Below, one piece after another: positions 24,656 through 31,967 of a stretch of 51,566 nucleotides of DNA. The notes under the pieces were generated by a model, which saw only the letters and a program-made list of their open reading frames with translations, was not told the DNA's origin and ran no database searches. Position numbers and translations under genes: made by a program. The number at the start of each line of letters is the position of its first letter. Position 1 is the stretch's first letter. Origin of the DNA: Streptomyces hilarionis (GTDB taxonomy: Bacteria > Actinomycetota > Actinomycetes > Streptomycetales > Streptomycetaceae); NCBI RefSeq assembly GCF_024539675.1, contig NZ_JAHHIT010000072.1, positions 1-51,566 of the forward strand. Reading direction: 5' to 3'.

Positions 24656-26047
24656 CTAGCCGCGGCCGGCTGCCTTCTGGCTCTTGCGCGACACCGAGTC
24701 GATGACGACGGCGCCGAGCAGAACACCACCGGTGATCATGTACTGGATCGAGGTGTTCATGTTGAGCAGGTCAAGACCGGTCTGGATCGACTGGATGACC
24801 AGCATGCCCAGAAGCGCCGACCAGACGGTGCCGCGGCCGCCGAAGAGGCTGGTGCCGCCGATGACGGCCGCCGCGATGGCGAGCATCAGGGTGTTGCCGC
24901 CGCCCGCGCTGAGCGAGGCGCCCGCGGTCTGACCGGCGAAGAACATGCCGCCGACCGCCGCGAACCCGCCCGAGATGGCGAACACGGTGATGCGGATCAG
25001 CGGGACGTTGATGCCGGCGCGGCGGGCGGCCTCGATGCCGCCGCCGACCGCGAAGACCTTGCGGCCGTAGGTGGTGCGGCGCAGCACGAAGTCCACGATC
25101 ACCAGCGCCGCCAGGAAGATCACCAGCGCGTTGGAGACGCCGGAGGCGTTGTTCAGCACGGCGGCGGAGACGAACGCGGCGAGCGCGAGCAGGCCCACGC
25201 GCAGCAGGATCTCGCTGGTCGCGCGGAACGGCACGCCGGCGGCCCGGCGGCGGCGCTGCTCACCGAAGTTGCCGACCGCGGACAGCACGACGGCCAGACC
25301 GGCCAGGATGTAGGCGCCGATGATCGCCTGGTCCATGAAGAAGGAGTTCTGGCCGAGCAGGTGGACCGGGCCGGAGTCCGAGGGCAGGTTGATCGTGCCG
25401 CTGGAGCCCAGCAGCCACAGCATCAGACCGTTCCAGCCCAGGAAGCCGGCCAGGGTCACCACGAACGCCGGTACGCCGATCCGGGCGAAGAACCATCCCT
25501 GGAGGGCGCCGACGGCGATGCCCGTGAGGACCGCCAGGACCAGCGACACCCAGGGATTCACGCCGTGGTCCGTCACGAACACGGCGAACAGCGCGGACGC
25601 CAGGCCGCTCACGGAACCGACCGACAGGTCGATCTCGCCGAGCAGCAGCACGAACACCAGGCCGATGGCGAGCATGCCGGTGGCCGACAGGAAGTAGCTG
25701 ATGTTGGAGAGGTTGGCGGCGCTCAGGAAGCGGTCGTTCTGCAGCTGGAAGATCGTCCAGATGACGATCAGGCCGAGGACGACCGGGATCTGGCCGAGCT
25801 CGCCGCCCTTGACCTTGCGCTTGAACTCGGTGAGGTAGCCCTTGAGGCCCTCCTCGCGGATCAGCAGGCGCGGGTCGACGACGGTGACCGGCGCCGCCGT
25901 CGGGTCGTCGGCGGGGGCCACGGTCTCCTGGCCGGCGACCACGCCCTCGGTCTTGCCGACCTCGGTCGCCGTCGCGGCCTTCTCGGTCCTCGTGCCCTTC
26001 ACGGGCTCCGAGGAGTCGCTCTTGACGGGCTTCGACGTGTCGCTCAC
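24656..26047 (-). CDS. xylH: Sugar ABC transporter permease (XylH-like, CUT2)
   Basis: 463 residues, longer than the roughly 330-400 typical of CUT2 permeases because of a hydrophilic N-terminal extension of about 85 residues rich in Lys, Glu, Thr and Val. The core has about ten membrane helices and the RbsC/XylH-type segments VLLLGEIDLSVGSVSGLAS, AFVVTLAGFLGWNGLML and GTSLFGGRGTVWSALLGM. GTG start at 26045-26047, four-base overlap with the ATPase gene. With the preceding two genes it forms a xylose-type importer next to rok7B7; in S. coelicolor this operon is known to be under Rok7B7 control. Confidence 0.92.
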   Translation of the reverse strand: MSDTSKPVKSDSSEPVKGTRTEKAATATEVGKTEGVVAGQETVAPADDPTAAPVTVVDPRLLIREEGLKGYLTEFKRKVKGGELGQIPVVLGLIVIWTIFQLQNDRFLSAANLSNISYFLSATGMLAIGLVFVLLLGEIDLSVGSVSGLASALFAVFVTDHGVNPWVSLVLAVLTGIAVGALQGWFFARIGVPAFVVTLAGFLGWNGLMLWLLGSSGTINLPSDSGPVHLLGQNSFFMDQAIIGAYILAGLAVVLSAVGNFGEQRRRRAAGVPFRATSEILLRVGLLALAAFVSAAVLNNASGVSNALVIFLAALVIVDFVLRRTTYGRKVFAVGGGIEAARRAGINVPLIRITVFAISGGFAAVGGMFFAGQTAGASLSAGGGNTLMLAIAAAVIGGTSLFGGRGTVWSALLGMLVIQSIQTGLDLLNMNTSIQYMITGGVLLGAVVIDSVSRKSQKAAGRG

Positions 26048-26826
26048 TTTGCCGCCTCCGCGGTGCGACGCCCCGCACGACGGGTCACGGCGTTGTCCGT
26101 GGCACCCGTGATCGCGGCGATGATCTCTTCGTGGCTGGTGTCCTTCACGGGGAAGGAGCCGTTGTTCTTGCCCAGACGCAGGACGGCGACGGTGTCGGCG
26201 ACCGCCTTGACGTCGGCCATGTTGTGGCTGATGAGGATGACGCCGAGGTCGCGCTCGCGCAGCCGCTCGACGAGGTCGAGGACCTGCGCGGTCTGCTCCA
26301 CGCCCAGGGCGGCGGTGGGCTCGTCGAGGATGACGACCTTCGGGTCGCCGATCAGCGCGCGGGCGATGGCGACGACCTGGCGCTGACCGCCCGAGAGGCT
26401 CGCGATCGGGATGCGCACGCTCGGGATGCGGATGGAGAGCGTGGACAGCAGTTCCCGCGCGTTCTTCTCCATCGTCACCTCGTCGATGACGCCGCGGTGC
26501 AGCAGCTCACGTCCGAGGTAGAGGTTGCCGACCACGTCGAGGTTGTCGCACAGCGCGAGGTCCTGGTAGACGGTCGCGACGCCGAGTCCCTGCGCGTCGT
26601 GCGGCCGGTTGATGCTGACCGGCTTCCCCTCCCACTCGATGACGCCCTCATCGATGGGATGGACACCCGCGATCGTCTTGACCAGGGTGGACTTTCCTGC
26701 GCCGTTGTCGCCCACCAGGGCGACCACTTCTCCGGCGTGGACCTCCAGCTCGACGTCGGTGAGTGCCTGGACCGCACCGAATCGCTTGGAGACCCCGCGC
26801 AACGCCAACACGGGCGTAGCGGACAC
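26044..26826 (-). CDS. xylG: Sugar ABC transporter ATPase (XylG-like, single domain)
   Basis: 260 residues. One ABC domain with Walker A GDNGAGKST, Q-loop VYQDLAL, signature LSGGQRQ, Walker B VVILDEPTAAL and the His switch ISHNM. Most CUT2 importers (RbsA, E. coli XylG) have a double-length ATPase with two ABC domains, so this short form must work as a homodimer. The GTG at 26824-26826 lies nine bases after AAGGAG; the ATG at 26835 abuts that ribosome site directly and was rejected. It is separated from xylF by 298 bp containing two big hairpins, but overlaps xylH. Confidence 0.9.
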   Translation of the reverse strand: MSATPVLALRGVSKRFGAVQALTDVELEVHAGEVVALVGDNGAGKSTLVKTIAGVHPIDEGVIEWEGKPVSINRPHDAQGLGVATVYQDLALCDNLDVVGNLYLGRELLHRGVIDEVTMEKNARELLSTLSIRIPSVRIPIASLSGGQRQVVAIARALIGDPKVVILDEPTAALGVEQTAQVLDLVERLRERDLGVILISHNMADVKAVADTVAVLRLGKNNGSFPVKDTSHEEIIAAITGATDNAVTRRAGRRTAEAAK

Positions 26827-26978
26827 GTGAACCATCTCCTTCGCCGCCTGACCGGCGGGGATGCCGCGCGCAACGAACAGGCGCGGAGGGATGTGCGCGA
26901 CGCGCGGGTGACGCGGCGTCGACGCACGAGGTTTACAAGATGAACATGCGCGAATCCGCTGCTCTTGGCAACGGTTCC

Positions 26979-27029
26979 GTCCGACGCCCGCCCCGGCAGC
27001 GGGGTGTGAAGGTGGGGCGGGCGTCGGAC
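26979..27029 (-). terminator. Intra-operon hairpin 2 (xylF-xylG)
   Basis: A perfect 16-bp stem (26979-26994 with 27014-27029) and 19-base loop. It may attenuate transcription into xylG or protect the xylF message from 3' decay. Confidence 0.6.
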
Positions 27030-27060
27030 AGGTCTCGCGGGACCGCGGGGGCGGTCGACA

Positions 27061-27117
27061 GGTCCCGGGGAACGACCCGCGGGCGGCTCACGCCGGCTCG
27101 GGCGGTCCCCCGGGACC
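27061..27117 (-). terminator. Intra-operon hairpin 1 (just after xylF)
   Basis: Arms GGTCCCGGGG (27061-27070) and CCCCGGGACC (27108-27117) pair perfectly over 10 bp around a GC-rich interior that can fold further. The hairpin begins seven bases after the xylF stop. Confidence 0.55.
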
Positions 27118-27124
27118 GGGGCTG

Positions 27125-28222
27125 CTACTGGAGGCCGGCGGCCTTGCAGGCGGCGGCGTACTCGGGCGTGCAGATCTGGGCCACCGTGAAGAGCCCGTCC
27201 TTGACGACCGTGTCCTTGATGTTGGCCTTGGTGACCGACACCGGGGTCAGCAGCTGGGAGGGCACCTTGTCACCGGAGCCGCTGGTGAGCGTCTGGGTGG
27301 CCAGGGACTTGATGTCCTTGCCCTCCAGCAGGTTGACCGCGAGCTGGGCGGCGGTCTCGGCCTCGGGCTTGTAGGCCTTGTAGACCGTGGCGGACTGGGT
27401 GCCGGCGACGATCCGCTGGATGGCCGCGAGCTCCGCGTCCTGGCCGGTCAGCGGGATGTTGCTGATCTTCGCGCCCTTGAGGGTGTTGGCGATGCCGCCG
27501 GCCATGCCGTCGTTGGCGGCGTAGACGCCCGCGATGTTCTTCGCGCCCAGCTGGGTGATGGCCGCGGACATCTTCTGCGCGGCGACCGTGTCCTTCCACA
27601 GGCCGGACTGCTCGTAGGCGATGTCGACCTTGCCGTCGAGGATCTTGTGCGCGCCCTGCTTGAACTGGGCGGCGTTCGGGTCGGCGTCGTCACCGTTGAT
27701 CATGACGATCTTCGACTTCGGGGTGGCCTTGGCGCCGAGGGCGTCGAGCAGGGCCTGGCCCTGGAGCTCGCCGACCTTGACGTTGTCGAAGGAGACGTAG
27801 GCGCTGACCGGGCCCTGGGCGAGGCGGTCGTACGCGACGACCTTGACGCCCTTGTCCACCGCGGACTTGATGGACGACTTGATCGCGGCCGAGTCCTGGG
27901 CGGAGATCACGATGACCTTCACGCCCTTGGTGACCATGTTGCTGACCTGCTGGGCCTGCTTGGCCGGGTCGGCCGCGGCGTTCGCGTACTCCAGCTTGCA
28001 GTCGGAGCAGAGCGCCTTGACCTTGGCGTCGAAGTACGGCTTGTCGAACTTCTCGTACCGCGCGGTGACGCTGTCGGGGAGCAGCAGGCCGATGGACTTG
28101 TCGCCCGAGCTGCTGCTGCCGGAGTCGCTGCCCTTGTCGCCTGCCTTGCCGCACGCGGCAATCGACAGTGCCATGGAGACGGCGGTGGCGCCGATCACGA
28201 CTCTACGCATCGTTGCGTTCAT
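27125..28222 (-). CDS. xylF: Sugar-binding lipoprotein (XylF-like, CUT2)
   Basis: 365 residues. The ATG at 28220-28222 (MNATMRRVVIG) has GGGAGG nine bases upstream; an ATG four codons later is possible. Signal: MRRVVIGATAVSMALSIAACG with lipobox IAAC. The mature part is a type I periplasmic-binding fold of the ribose/xylose family (SIGLLLPDSVTARYEKFD, VVAYDRLAQGPVSAYVSFDN, GVYAANDGMAGG), with the NDG hinge motif typical of CUT2 binding proteins. Two close cysteines (ALCSDCKLEY) could form a disulfide. It supplies sugar, probably xylose, to XylGH. Confidence 0.92.
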   Translation of the reverse strand: MNATMRRVVIGATAVSMALSIAACGKAGDKGSDSGSSSSGDKSIGLLLPDSVTARYEKFDKPYFDAKVKALCSDCKLEYANAAADPAKQAQQVSNMVTKGVKVIVISAQDSAAIKSSIKSAVDKGVKVVAYDRLAQGPVSAYVSFDNVKVGELQGQALLDALGAKATPKSKIVMINGDDADPNAAQFKQGAHKILDGKVDIAYEQSGLWKDTVAAQKMSAAITQLGAKNIAGVYAANDGMAGGIANTLKGAKISNIPLTGQDAELAAIQRIVAGTQSATVYKAYKPEAETAAQLAVNLLEGKDIKSLATQTLTSGSGDKVPSQLLTPVSVTKANIKDTVVKDGLFTVAQICTPEYAAACKAAGLQ

Positions 28223-28303
28223 TTGGACTTGCCTCCCTGACAGGGCCGCAACGCTGCGGCCGAGGTGGCTGGAAGTCAACTCGGCCACACGTGCGACGTC
28301 AAG

Positions 28304-28315
28304 AAGTAAATACTT
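28304..28315. promoter_or_regulatory. Inverted repeat upstream of xylF
   Basis: AAGTAAATACTT: two 5-bp arms around AA, about 82 bp before the xylF start in a local AT-rich patch. It is a candidate Rok7B7 operator given the adjacent regulator gene; this is inference. Confidence 0.45.
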
Positions 28316-28344
28316 AACGAGATGGCAACGGCGTCATGCGTTCT

Positions 28345-29544
28345 CTAAGTGAAGGCAGGTGTCGCGGCGGTCAGCGTGCCGTCCAAAAGGGTCGAATCAC
28401 CCATCTCGCTCAGCGCGAGGGCGAGTGCTCCGAGCACCTCGGCACGACCCCCAAGTGCCCCTGGGAGAACGGAGAGTTGACGCGCCGCACTCGGAATCGC
28501 ATAGCGGCCGACGGACTCCCTTATCGGACCGAGCACCAGCTCACCGGCCTCGGCGAGATCGCCGCCGAGGACCACCCGGCTGGGGTTCAGCAGGTTGCAG
28601 AGATTGGCGACTCCACTGCCGATGTGTCGGCCGACGTCGGCGATCACCCGACGGCAGCCCGGGTCTCCGTCCCTGGCCAGCCGCACGACGCCTTCCATCG
28701 TCAGATCCGTGCCGTGGCTGGACTGGAGGAGCGGCAGCACGTAGCGCGCGGCCGCGAAGGTCTCCAGGCAGCCCCGGTTTCCGCAGCGGCAGACGGGGCC
28801 GGACTCATCGAGTGTAATATGTCCGATTTCTCCTGCGGTGCCGCCGGGGCCGCGGTAGATCTTCCCCTCGATCACCAGACCGGCGCCGACACCGCTCGCG
28901 ACCTTGATGTACGCGAGATCGCGCACCCCCCTGCCGCTGCCCCAGACCATCTCGCCGAGCGCGCCGAGGTTGGCGTCGTTGTCCACGTGCACGGCGACGC
29001 CCAGCCGGTCCTTCATCTCCTCGGCGGGGCGGGTGCCGATCCAGCCGGGCAGGATCGCGGAGGAGCCCAGGGTGCCGGACTCCAGGTCGATCGGCCCGGG
29101 GACGCCCAGCCCTACTCCGGCGACCTTCGACCGGTCCACCCCGGTGGCCTCGATCAGGCGGCTGACCAGCTGTTCCGCCCGGTCGAAGCCCTGTGTGGAC
29201 GAGGCGTCCACGTCCAGTGGCTCGGACTCCTCGGCGAGCACCTGGTGGGCCAGGTTCCCCACCGCGACCCGTAGATGGGTGTGGCCGAAATCGACACCGA
29301 TGACGATGCCCGCGTCCCCGCTCAGACTGACACTGCGGGCCCTGCGTCCGCCGGCCGAGGTGGGCGTGACCTCGACGGTCCCGCCGTCCTTGAGCTCACG
29401 CACGATGTTGGAGACGGTCGCGGCCGACAGGCCGGTCGTCCGGGCGATCTCCGCCTGTGTGAGGGACCCGGCCAGGCGCACGGCGCGTACGACTCGCTCC
29501 AGGTTGGCTCGGTGCAGTGACGACTGCGACCCCGGAGTCTCCAC
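28345..29544 (-). CDS. rok7B7: ROK-family regulator Rok7B7
   Basis: 399 residues. N-terminal winged helix (LTQAEIARTTGLSAATVSNI) followed by a ROK sugar-kinase-like domain with GVDFGHTHLRVAVG, the zinc site CRCGNRGCLETF and GHITLDESG. The GTG at 29542-29544 has AGGAGG five bases upstream and is preferred over a TTG at 29595 that has no ribosome site. Position between ngcEFG and xylFGH matches S. coelicolor SCO6008 (Rok7B7), known to influence carbon catabolite repression, xylose transport and antibiotic production. Effector probably a pentose or its phosphate. Confidence 0.9.
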   Translation of the reverse strand: METPGSQSSLHRANLERVVRAVRLAGSLTQAEIARTTGLSAATVSNIVRELKDGGTVEVTPTSAGGRRARSVSLSGDAGIVIGVDFGHTHLRVAVGNLAHQVLAEESEPLDVDASSTQGFDRAEQLVSRLIEATGVDRSKVAGVGLGVPGPIDLESGTLGSSAILPGWIGTRPAEEMKDRLGVAVHVDNDANLGALGEMVWGSGRGVRDLAYIKVASGVGAGLVIEGKIYRGPGGTAGEIGHITLDESGPVCRCGNRGCLETFAAARYVLPLLQSSHGTDLTMEGVVRLARDGDPGCRRVIADVGRHIGSGVANLCNLLNPSRVVLGGDLAEAGELVLGPIRESVGRYAIPSAARQLSVLPGALGGRAEVLGALALALSEMGDSTLLDGTLTAATPAFT

Positions 29545-30061
29545 GACGACCTCCTGCGCGCGGGACCGCTTCGATGAGGCCCCGTCTATGTCCAACTAGT
29601 GAACTCTAAGCTGAGCTGTTCGGGTCGCCTCCCGTCAAGAGGTTGAACAGTATCCGCATGCGTGCGAAGCGACACGGAGGGTGGCGGAACGCTCGGTCGC
29701 GGGGTGTGCGGGACCGGCTGCGGGGCGTGGCGGACCGGGTGACGGCAGGGCGACCCGCGCCCGCGGCGCCCCGGTCGCCGGGCGCGCGAGGACCGGTGCG
29801 GTCAAGGGGTGCACGCAAGGCTCGGGGCGGACGGCCGACGGCGGACGGGAGCGGCGGACGGGACCCGTGCTCGGGGTCGGCCCGTACACGGCCGGGGGGG
29901 CCGAGCGGCCGGACGGGTCCGACGGGCGCGGGCCGGACCGGGCGCGGGGCGCTCCATGAACGGCCCGAAAGGCGGGCGTCCGGGCGGGCGGCGGCGCGCG
30001 GCGGACCCCGGCCGGTGCGCGGGCCGGAGGGCGTCGTTCCCGTTCCGGCGCCGCTGCGTCG
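29545..30061. other. Intergenic region upstream of rok7B7
   Basis: 517 bp with no credible gene; open frames are Arg/Gly/Pro-rich and lack ribosome sites. The part nearest rok7B7 (29585-29660) is AT-richer and holds the palindrome ACTAGT and a TTGACG on the minus strand, probably the rok7B7 promoter. The remainder, 29690-30050, is extremely GC-rich with only short potential hairpins near 30007-30027 that might end ngcG transcription. Confidence 0.6.
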
Positions 30062-30994
30062 CTACTTCAGCGCGCCCGCCGTCAGGCCCTGCACCACCTG
30101 CCGCTGGAAGACGATGTACGCGGCCAGCACCGGCAGCATCGCCATCACCAGGCCCGCGAACAGCCCCGACCAGTCGCCCTTGTACCCCTGGCTGACGGCC
30201 AGTTGGACCAGCCCCTGGGTGAGGACGCGCTTGTCGGGGTCGGTGTTGAGGACCGTGGGGAGCATGTACTGGTTCCACTGCCCGAGGAAGTTGAAGATGC
30301 CGACGCTGATGAGACCGGGCTTGGCCATCGGCAGCATGATCTGGAAGAACGTACGGCTGTGCGAGGCGCCGTCCACGAAGGCGGCCTCCGCCACCGACGT
30401 GGGAAGGGTGCGGAAGAAGGCGGTCAGGAAGAACACCGTGAACGGCAGCGAGTAGGCGATGTAGACGAGGATCAGGCCGTGGATGGTGTTGAGCAGCCCC
30501 ATGTTGTTCACGACGTAGAACAGCGGCACCAGCGCCAGCATGATCGGGAAGCTCATGCCGCCGATGAAGAGGTAGTAGACGAAGCGGTTGCCCGGGAAGT
30601 CGAAGCGGGCCAGGACGTAGGCCGCCATGGAGCCGAGGGCCAGCGTGCCGAAGAGCGAACCGCCCACCACGAGGACGGTGTTGAGGAAGTAGTCGCTCAT
30701 GTCGGCCTCGGTCCAGGCCCGCGACCAGTTGTCGAAGTGCAGGGTGTCCGGCAGCGACCAGGGCGAGCCGAAGATGGAGCCGTCGTCCTTGAAGGAGGTC
30801 ATCACCGCCCAGAGCAGGGGCAGCACGACCATGATCGCCCAGATGACCAGGATGCCGTGGGAGAAGGCGTTGAGCACCCTTCCTTCCCCGGCGTCCCGCG
30901 CCGGCCGCTCCTTCACGGGCGGGCCGGCCTTGGTGACGGACGCGCCGGAGCCGGCGTCGGCCGGCAGGGGGGCGGAGGTCTCGGTCGTCTTCAT
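30062..30994 (-). CDS. ngcG: Chitobiose/GlcNAc ABC transporter permease NgcG-like
   Basis: 310 residues. A cytoplasmic N-terminal tail of about 45 residues, then a six-helix MalG-type permease with EAA loop SVAEAAFVDGASHSRTFFQI. ATG at 30992-30994, two bases after the ngcF stop. Third gene of the ngcEFG operon. Assignment rests on NgcE and on position beside rok7B7, as in S. coelicolor SCO6005-6007. No ATPase gene in the operon. Confidence 0.88.
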   Translation of the reverse strand: MKTTETSAPLPADAGSGASVTKAGPPVKERPARDAGEGRVLNAFSHGILVIWAIMVVLPLLWAVMTSFKDDGSIFGSPWSLPDTLHFDNWSRAWTEADMSDYFLNTVLVVGGSLFGTLALGSMAAYVLARFDFPGNRFVYYLFIGGMSFPIMLALVPLFYVVNNMGLLNTIHGLILVYIAYSLPFTVFFLTAFFRTLPTSVAEAAFVDGASHSRTFFQIMLPMAKPGLISVGIFNFLGQWNQYMLPTVLNTDPDKRVLTQGLVQLAVSQGYKGDWSGLFAGLVMAMLPVLAAYIVFQRQVVQGLTAGALK

Positions 30995-30996
30995 CG

Positions 30997-31923
30997 TCAG
31001 TACTCCAGCCGTTCGCGCCGTCCCAGCCGCAGCACGACCGCGGCGAAGGCCAGCGTCACGACGAGCAGGGCGACGCCGATGGTGGTGGCGTAGGCGGCCT
31101 GACCGTCGCGGAAGGCCTTCTGGTACACGTACAGAACCATCACGGTGGTCGAGTAGTCGGGGCCGCCCGGCCCGGTCGTCATGATCTGCACGACGGCGAA
31201 CGACTCGGCGCCGAGGGCGAGGATGCCCATGTAGACCCACCCCGACTGCACCGTGTCCCAGAGCAGCGGCAGGGTGAGGCGGAAGAACGTCGTGGACCGG
31301 TTCGCTCCGTCGAGCAGCGCGGCCTCGTAGAGGTCGGCCGGGATGGAGGCCATGCCGGCCGAGAACAGGACCACGAAGAATCCGACCGTCGACCAGACGA
31401 GCACCGCCATCACGCACCACAGGGCGAGGTCCGGGTCGCCGAGCCAGAGGGGCTGGACGTCGTCCAGTCCGATCCCCCGCAGGAGCGAATTGACGGCGCC
31501 GCTGTCCGGGTTGTAAGCGAAGGCGAACAACAGCGCGACGATGGCGATGGAGAGCACCTGCGGGAAGAAATACACGATCTTGTAGAAGGAGGAGCCGCGG
31601 ACGCCGGAGACCGCCGGTCCGCCCCTCCTCCGCCGCCCGCCGACATTGATCATGAAGGCGAGGAACAGTGCGAGACCGATCGTCACCACGGGCAGCACGA
31701 TCGCGAACATCAGGCTGTGCCGCAGGGATTTCCAGAAGATGTCGTCGTGCAGCATCCTGCGGTAATTGTCCAGGCCGACCATCTTGAATTCGGGGCTGAG
31801 GCCGGTCCAGTCCGTGAACGAGTAGTAGATGGACTGGATGAACGGCCACACCACGAAGAGCGCGTACAGCCCCAGGGGCAGCGCCAGGAACCCCACGATG
31901 AATCGGTACTTGCCGTGCTGCAT
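30997..31923 (-). CDS. ngcF: Chitobiose/GlcNAc ABC transporter permease NgcF-like
   Basis: 308 residues with six predicted helices and EAA loop DLYEAALLDGANRSTTFFRL. An Arg/Gly-rich insertion (GGRRRRGGPAVSGVRG) sits in a loop after the second or third helix. ATG 31921-31923 is preceded by GGAG at five bases; a GTG two codons upstream is less likely. It lies 44 bp after ngcE and two bases before ngcG. Confidence 0.88.
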   Translation of the reverse strand: MQHGKYRFIVGFLALPLGLYALFVVWPFIQSIYYSFTDWTGLSPEFKMVGLDNYRRMLHDDIFWKSLRHSLMFAIVLPVVTIGLALFLAFMINVGGRRRRGGPAVSGVRGSSFYKIVYFFPQVLSIAIVALLFAFAYNPDSGAVNSLLRGIGLDDVQPLWLGDPDLALWCVMAVLVWSTVGFFVVLFSAGMASIPADLYEAALLDGANRSTTFFRLTLPLLWDTVQSGWVYMGILALGAESFAVVQIMTTGPGGPDYSTTVMVLYVYQKAFRDGQAAYATTIGVALLVVTLAFAAVVLRLGRRERLEY

Positions 31924-31967
31924 CGCCACTCCGGTGCTTCTGCGGACGCTTCGCGGCGCTTTCGTCG

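Larger units (their letters stand above)
26827..27124 (-). other. xylF-xylG intergenic region
   Basis: 298 bp without a gene inside what should be one operon. It contains two large inverted repeats (27061-27117 and 26979-27029) and the sequence TGGCAACGG (26966-26974), which also occurs upstream of xylF (28323-28331). An AT-richer patch at 26935-26950 could be a second promoter for xylGH. Confidence 0.6.

Noticed and set aside
26044..26826. Truncated or frameshifted double ATPase
   Set aside because: All motifs of one ABC domain are intact, the stop overlaps xylH, and the intergenic gap holds no remnant of a second domain.
29643..30455. Possible small gene upstream of rok7B7
   Set aside because: Arg-rich and low-complexity, without ribosome site or recognisable domain, and it runs antisense into ngcG.
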